A DNA stretch of 24,972 bases from a virus, in IMG/VR virus record IMGVR_UViG_3300009441_000038, positions 1-24,972 of that record. One strand, 5' to 3'. Both the position numbers and the translations under genes were made by a program. Each line of letters begins with the position of its first letter. Within the stretch, counting starts at the first letter, position 1. The notes below the pieces were generated by a model that saw only the letters and a list, made by a program, of their open reading frames with translations, was not told the origin of the DNA and searched no databases. Positions 22,450 to 24,972 of the stretch are shown here, in pieces.

Positions 22450-22800
22450 TTAATCGATTATTATTATTCCACCATAAAAGTGTCCCTGCTCTGGGCAGTC
22501 TTTCAGTGTCTCGTTTTCCCAATTACTATTCTTTAATCTTACTAGGTTTGGATATTTCATTCCATCTATTGGCTTGAAAAATATCTCTATACCTTTATCA
22601 CGTCCTTCGAATCCGTTCATCTCTGCGATTAATTCATAGATGTCCTTACCTCCGAAGTTACCATACCCTTCATAGTTACTCTCTTTCCATACATTTCCTT
22701 TGTCGTCTTTCATATAGACTGTGAATGTTGGTCTGTCGTATTGCCATGTGTTTGGTATACTATCTTGTGTGTCTGTTGTAAAAAAGCTAAATACTCCCAT
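22450..22800 (-). CDS. conserved phage hypothetical protein (MGVFSFxTxDTQ type, 116 aa)
   Basis: Starts MGVFSFFTTDTQDSIPN, continues FTVYMKDDKGNVWKESNYEG with YGNFGGKDIYELIAEMNG, and ends CPEQGHFYGGIIIID. This combination (Y-M-x-D-D-K-G-N-x-W-K-E, Y-E-G-Y-G-x-F-G-G-K-D) is a recurrent small protein in phages and mobile elements of Bacteroidota and other bacteria; activity unknown. The start is ATG 22800; the in-frame ATG at 22836 lies within the preceding gene and adds twelve residues not typical of the family. Confidence 0.85.
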   Translation of the reverse strand: MGVFSFFTTDTQDSIPNTWQYDRPTFTVYMKDDKGNVWKESNYEGYGNFGGKDIYELIAEMNGFEGRDKGIEIFFKPIDGMKYPNLVRLKNSNWENETLKDCPEQGHFYGGIIIID

Positions 22801-22804
22801 CTGT

Positions 22805-22999
22805 TTAATGTTTAATCGCCCACGATGCACCTGCACCTAGACTAGTTAGTGTTTCCTTTACTCTATTCCACCATGAGTTTTGTATCTCTAGGTCTCTGTA
22901 CTCTTGTTCTGTATACACGTTTATTGTTACGTATATTATATTTTCTATTAATCTTTTGGTCTCCACTACGTGTAGTCCGTTTACAATTCTGTGTTCCAT
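22805..22999 (-). CDS. hypothetical protein (64 aa)
   Basis: MEHRIVNGLHVVETKRLIEN, a beta segment IIYVTINVYTEQEYRD, a Trp-Trp motif (NSWWNRVKETL) and a Gly/Ala end (LGAGASWAIKH). Family unknown. Its start region overlaps the end of a possible 27-aa gene by 19 bases, and its stop lies four bases before the next ATG. Confidence 0.68.
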   Translation of the reverse strand: MEHRIVNGLHVVETKRLIENIIYVTINVYTEQEYRDLEIQNSWWNRVKETLTSLGAGASWAIKH

Positions 23000-23064
23000 A
23001 TCTCTATGTTTAAAATGTTTGACAATGATTTTACTTTTGCTATTACTATTTCTAATTCTTCCAT
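22981..23064 (-). CDS. possible 27-aa peptide
   Basis: ATG 23064 lies one base after the stop of the preceding gene and TAA 22981 falls inside the next gene. The peptide MEELEIVIAKVKSLSNILNI followed by EIWNTEL is amphipathic and helical. Spacing fits the operon, and without it a 66-base gap would stand out in this packed region. It is too short to be sure. Confidence 0.45.
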   Translation of the reverse strand: MEELEIVIAKVKSLSNILNIEIWNTEL

Positions 23065-23065
23065 A

Positions 23066-23287
23066 TTATGGGTGTGAACAGGTTAATAAATCTATCTCTC
23101 TCTTGATGCCTTGGCTTACTTTCTTGAACTTGTGTATCTGTTTAGCCTCGGTCCAGGAGCAATCATTTTCTTTCATGATGTCTTGCACGACCTCTGCATA
23201 CATACTCTTTGATTTCAAAAATTTGTCTTGCTGTTTTTTTATTAACATGCTTAGTTCTCCCACTTGTATTCTTTTACGTTTTCCCAT
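23066..23287 (-). CDS. small basic hypothetical protein (73 aa)
   Basis: MGKRKRIQVGELSMLIKKQQ starts a Lys-rich helical protein with a middle VQDIMKENDCSWTEAKQIHK and an end IDLLTCSHP. Basic charge suggests nucleic-acid contact. The last four residues and the stop codon are encoded by the same 15 bases as the end of the 230-aa protein gene (20694-21386), although the two proteins are otherwise unrelated. Family unknown. Confidence 0.7.
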   Translation of the reverse strand: MGKRKRIQVGELSMLIKKQQDKFLKSKSMYAEVVQDIMKENDCSWTEAKQIHKFKKVSQGIKREIDLLTCSHP

Positions 23288-23293
23288 TTGTTT

Positions 23294-23383
23294 TTATTTA
23301 TCTGTTATTAAATGTTTTACTATTGTTACTATGCACCCGATTGAAATTACAATCATAAGTACCTCTACTATTTCTTTTACCAT
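23294..23383 (-). CDS. single-helix membrane peptide (29 aa)
   Basis: ATG 23383, TAA 23294, six bases before the next start. MVKEIVEVLMIVISIGCIVT plus IVKHLITDK forms one hydrophobic helix (about 5-22) with charged ends. Leader AATTAAACAAATG is typical of genes here. It may be a real membrane micropeptide; size limits certainty. Confidence 0.55.
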   Translation of the reverse strand: MVKEIVEVLMIVISIGCIVTIVKHLITDK

Positions 23384-23411
23384 TTGTTTAATTGTTTTTA
23401 ATTAATATTTG
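23383..23411 (+). promoter_or_regulatory. candidate plus-strand promoter for the structured noncoding region
   Basis: TTTG (23383-23386), 17 bases, then AATATTTG (23404-23411), which differs from TAnnTTTG by one base. Transcription would begin near 23416, just before the first strong hairpin at 23424. It is the best promoter-like signal pointing into the 23.4-24.1 kb region, but on its own could be chance. Confidence 0.35.
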
Positions 23412-23649
23412 TTTTAAATAGATACGGCACAAAGATCCCTCCTCATGCCGTTAGTTTAGTTTTATGTATTCTTGTTTCTCTTATCCCTAGTACTCAGTAC
23501 TGGTCTTGACTCCATACACGAAACTATGTACTTTGCCCATAGCTTAATTTTAACGCGTTGTAATGTTTAGCTTGCTATGCCTCTATTCTATGTGGCTCGT
23601 ATCCGTCCACACGTCAAATTAATAGGTTGTTAGTTGTCCAATTTGATAG

Positions 23650-23667
23650 CGTAGGATTGACCATACG
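23650..23667. repeat. GGATTGACCA hairpin A
   Basis: Stem CGTA/TACG around the 10-base loop GGATTGACCA (23654-23663). Beyond a mismatch, outer TTG/CAA pairs may extend it. Confidence 0.85.
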
Positions 23668-23682
23668 ATGCAATGATTTTAT

Positions 23683-23708
23683 TGTAGCTAGGATTGACCA
23701 TAGCTACA
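23683..23708. repeat. GGATTGACCA hairpin B
   Basis: Perfect 8-bp stem TGTAGCTA/TAGCTACA around GGATTGACCA (23691-23700). The loop starts 37 bases after that of hairpin A. Confidence 0.9.
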
Positions 23709-23902
23709 CCTTTGCGGTTCTATCTCATATTGTTTTGATTTATTTACACATTGTAATTAATTTAAAGCCTTCACACTTTCGCCCACGTATCCCACTTTTT
23801 TTTAAAATCCAGCGGATACGGTGTACTAATGCTTCACCATCTTAGTCGCAACTTACACAACTATCTCTTTAATATACAAAACCTCTTACACCGCTATTTC
23901 AC

Positions 23903-23924
23903 GTTGTGGGATTGACCACACAAC
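23903..23924. repeat. GGATTGACCA hairpin C
   Basis: Perfect 6-bp stem GTTGTG/CACAAC around GGATTGACCA (23909-23918). Confidence 0.9.
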
Positions 23925-23938
23925 TATTAATTTTTATG

Positions 23939-23971
23939 TTTATATCGTGGGATTGACCACACGATTATAAA
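23939..23971. repeat. GGATTGACCA hairpin D
   Basis: Stem TCGTG/CACGA, extended by TTTATA/TATAAA across one bulged T, around GGATTGACCA (23950-23959). The loop starts 41 bases after that of hairpin C. Confidence 0.9.
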
Positions 23972-24095
23972 AATCTAGCAACTTTTTAGTAAGACAAAGA
24001 ACGTTAGTTTAAAGCCTATTTGCGGGCTGTTTGTGGACGTTAAACGTTGAAGTTTACCTTTGTGCTATTTCACACAAATAACGCCCGTTAAATTG

Positions 24096-24215
24096 TTAAT
24101 TTATTACCTCCTTAGTTATTGCACATATTATTTTAGTTGTACAATCTTTATCTAGCACTTCAAAATATATTTTTCCTGTGCTTAGGTCTTCAAAACTTTT
24201 TGTTATTATATACAT
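24096..24215 (-). CDS. small hypothetical protein (39 aa)
   Basis: ATG 24215 to TAA 24096, 20 bases after the stop of the 155-aa gene. MYIITKSFEDLSTGKIYFEV followed by LDKDCTTKIICAITKEVIN shows alternating hydrophobic residues of a small beta-sheet with two cysteines. Family unknown. The codons for Lys-Glu-Val near the end create an AAGGAGGTAA string that mimics a ribosome-binding site but has no start after it. Confidence 0.6.
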   Translation of the reverse strand: MYIITKSFEDLSTGKIYFEVLDKDCTTKIICAITKEVIN

Positions 24216-24235
24216 GATATTATTTTTAGTTGTTA

Positions 24236-24703
24236 TTACTTTTTTAAGTTTATAAGACTACGCTCAAAACTTTGACCGTCATTTAATTTCATTTTAACAA
24301 TTTTTTGTATTGTTTGTTCTGCAAAGTATGGGCTATATAAACCGCTTTTTGACGTTCTTACAACTTGCTTAAGTAATGGCAAATACTTTGTCTCATTTTT
24401 TAGTAGGTAATTAATAGCTACTTTACATTGATTGTGTAGTACTAAATTCTCAAGGCTTTTGGTATCTACATTATTAAGAGTTGTAGTACGTTTTACCTCA
24501 ATTAGTATTTTTTTCAAGTCTTTTTTGTACTCTAGATTTTCAACTTTGCGTTTTGCACTTTGCACATTTGCAAAACTTTTGTTTAACGCTCTCTTTTTTG
24601 CAATAGCGTCTCTTTGTTTTTGTGTTAATACCTTAGCTACTTTTTTAGTTGCTACTTTTTTTGTTGCGGTAACCGCTTTTAATACTTGTGTTGATTTGTT
24701 CAT
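24236..24703 (-). CDS. basic Lys/Ala-rich protein, promoter-proximal early gene (155 aa)
   Basis: The first ~50 residues are very basic and Ala/Thr-rich (TATKKVATKKVAKVL, then QKQRDAIAKKRAL), like histone-H1-type or nucleoid-binding tails; the rest is helical (ILIEVKRTTTLNNV, CKVAINYLLKNETKYLPLLK, SGLYSPYFAEQTIQKIVKMK). No known family. It is the first gene behind the strongest promoter in the window, with a 5'-terminal hairpin and a palindrome in its leader, so it is probably made early and abundantly and perhaps autoregulated. A DNA-binding role is inference from charge. Confidence 0.8.
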   Translation of the reverse strand: MNKSTQVLKAVTATKKVATKKVAKVLTQKQRDAIAKKRALNKSFANVQSAKRKVENLEYKKDLKKILIEVKRTTTLNNVDTKSLENLVLHNQCKVAINYLLKNETKYLPLLKQVVRTSKSGLYSPYFAEQTIQKIVKMKLNDGQSFERSLINLKK

Positions 24704-24722
24704 AATAATACTTTTTAAATTG

Positions 24723-24734
24723 CCTATATATAGG
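24723..24734. promoter_or_regulatory. 12-bp palindrome CCTATATATAGG in the early leader
   Basis: Perfectly self-complementary, flanked by G and C on both sides in the plus strand, 20 bases before the start of the 155-aa gene and within its transcript. A candidate operator for a dimeric regulator. Confidence 0.45.
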
Positions 24735-24744
24735 GCTTAATTAT

Positions 24745-24764
24745 GTTGCACGTTTTCGCACAAC
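24745..24764 (-). promoter_or_regulatory. 5'-terminal stem-loop of the early transcript
   Basis: On the minus strand GTTGTGCG, loop AAAA, CGTGCAAC: eight pairs if two G-U pairs are allowed. The expected transcription start is about 24766, so the hairpin would cap the 5' end of the mRNA and could protect it from decay. The two G-U pairs work only as minus-strand RNA. Confidence 0.5.
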
Positions 24765-24771
24765 TTGATAA

Positions 24772-24779
24772 CAAAGATA
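24772..24779 (-). promoter_or_regulatory. strong early promoter (-7 TATCTTTG)
   Basis: TATCTTTG matches TAnnTTTG exactly, and CTTG lies 19 bases upstream, within the usual Bacteroidota spacing. It points leftward at the 155-aa gene and the long block of small genes. The further upstream bases to 24972 are AT-rich without another clear signal. Confidence 0.68.
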
Positions 24780-24972
24780 ATATTACTTTTGACTTATACA
24801 AGCAAAAAACAAAGAAATATTAAAATAAAAGTAAAATAATTTATAAGTTATTGAATATCAATAGTTTACAAAGCAAAGTTTTTTTGTATTAATTTATAAT
24901 AGATCTGTATTTTATTTGTTTTTGTAGTTAATTGTTTAAAGTTATAAGTATTAAAAAAGTTAATTATTAGGA

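Larger units (their letters stand above)
23416..24095. ncRNA. candidate long structured noncoding RNA or origin region
   Basis: About 680 bases without a credible gene in a genome packed elsewhere with overlapping genes. Perfect complementary pairs include ACGGCA/TGCCGT (23424-23429/23446-23451), AGTAC/GTACT with CC/GG (23486-23503), CTATG/CATAG (23524-23542), TCAAATT/AATTTGA (23614-23620/23640-23646), the long-range CGTATCCG/CGGATACG (23598-23605/23813-23820), TTTGTG/CACAAA (24059-24064/24073-24078) and GCGGGC/GCCCGT with one G-U (24022-24027/24083-24088). Four hairpins share the loop GGATTGACCA. The G-U pair and the promoter-like site at 23383 favour the plus strand, weakly. Alternatives: a replication origin with single-strand hairpins, or a protein-binding array. 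Confidence 0.6.

Noticed and set aside
23627-23845. Open frame of 72 codons on the plus strand in the noncoding region
   Set aside because: It needs a TTG start, and hairpins A and B fall in different frames of it, so the conserved signal is not protein. Composition is not gene-like.
23650-23965. CRISPR array
   Set aside because: The shared unit is only 10 bases, spacing is irregular (37, 218, 41), the flanks are complementary stems rather than spacers, and there are no cas genes.
23650-23965. Coat-protein operator like that of MS2 phage
   Set aside because: The GG/CC pair, short loop and bulged A look similar, but the bulge is on the opposite side and the loop has five bases; an RNA-phage relationship makes no sense here.
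24104-24113. Second AAGGAGGTAA Shine-Dalgarno-type sequence (minus strand)
   Set aside because: It is explained by codons for Thr-Lys-Glu-Val-Ile near the end of the 39-aa gene, and no start codon follows at a useful distance.

Overview
The window is a piece of an AT-rich double-stranded DNA phage (or closely related prophage), most likely of a Bacteroidota host, probably a flavobacterium. The evidence is a VirE/BT4734-type primase-helicase, promoters of the Bacteroidota form TAnnTTTG, start codons preceded by A/T-rich leaders instead of Shine-Dalgarno sites, tightly packed genes with ATGA overlaps, and a giant virion-type protein. I see no rRNA, tRNA, insertion sequence, integrase or CRISPR array.

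Layout. (1) 1-6537, plus strand: one giant gene, open at the left edge, probably an internal virion or DNA-ejection protein. A small basic protein of a recognisable phage family is nested in it in another frame (2078-2284). (2) 6534-13614, minus strand: replication genes, namely VirE-type primase/SF3 helicase, SF2 helicase, VRR-NUC nuclease, a stand-alone DnaA domain IV protein, metallophosphoesterase, DUF3310 protein and small genes. (3) 13713-16526, minus strand: a recombination cassette of SSB-like protein, PD-(D/E)XK exonuclease and Sak3/DUF1071-type annealing protein, with a TM2-like membrane protein and a second DnaA-C-like protein. It starts at a promoter followed by an operator-like repeat and ends in a clear terminator. 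(4) 16632-18336, minus strand: a PP-loop (PAPS reductase-like) protein, a GP88-like cysteine protein and a 52-aa protein behind a structured leader. (5) 18547-23383, minus strand: about 18 very small genes, many acidic, several sharing copied leader or 3'-end sequence; a typical early host-takeover region. (6) 23384-24095: about 700 bases without a credible gene, rich in paired elements. It holds four hairpins with the identical 10-base loop GGATTGACCA on unrelated but self-complementary stems. This is the best candidate for an undescribed system (structured RNA, or single-strand origin / protein-binding hairpins). (7) 24096-24779, minus strand: a 39-aa gene, a 155-aa basic protein gene, a 5'-terminal hairpin, a palindrome and a strong promoter. 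The last ~190 bases (24780-24972) are AT-rich and I see no gene in them.

How it fits together: early transcription probably starts at 24772 and runs leftward through the small genes; further promoters at 17529 and 16602 drive the PP-loop gene and the recombination cassette. The replication block continues to the convergent junction at 6537, where it meets the late structural gene. All family names come from motif recognition by eye; no database search was possible.
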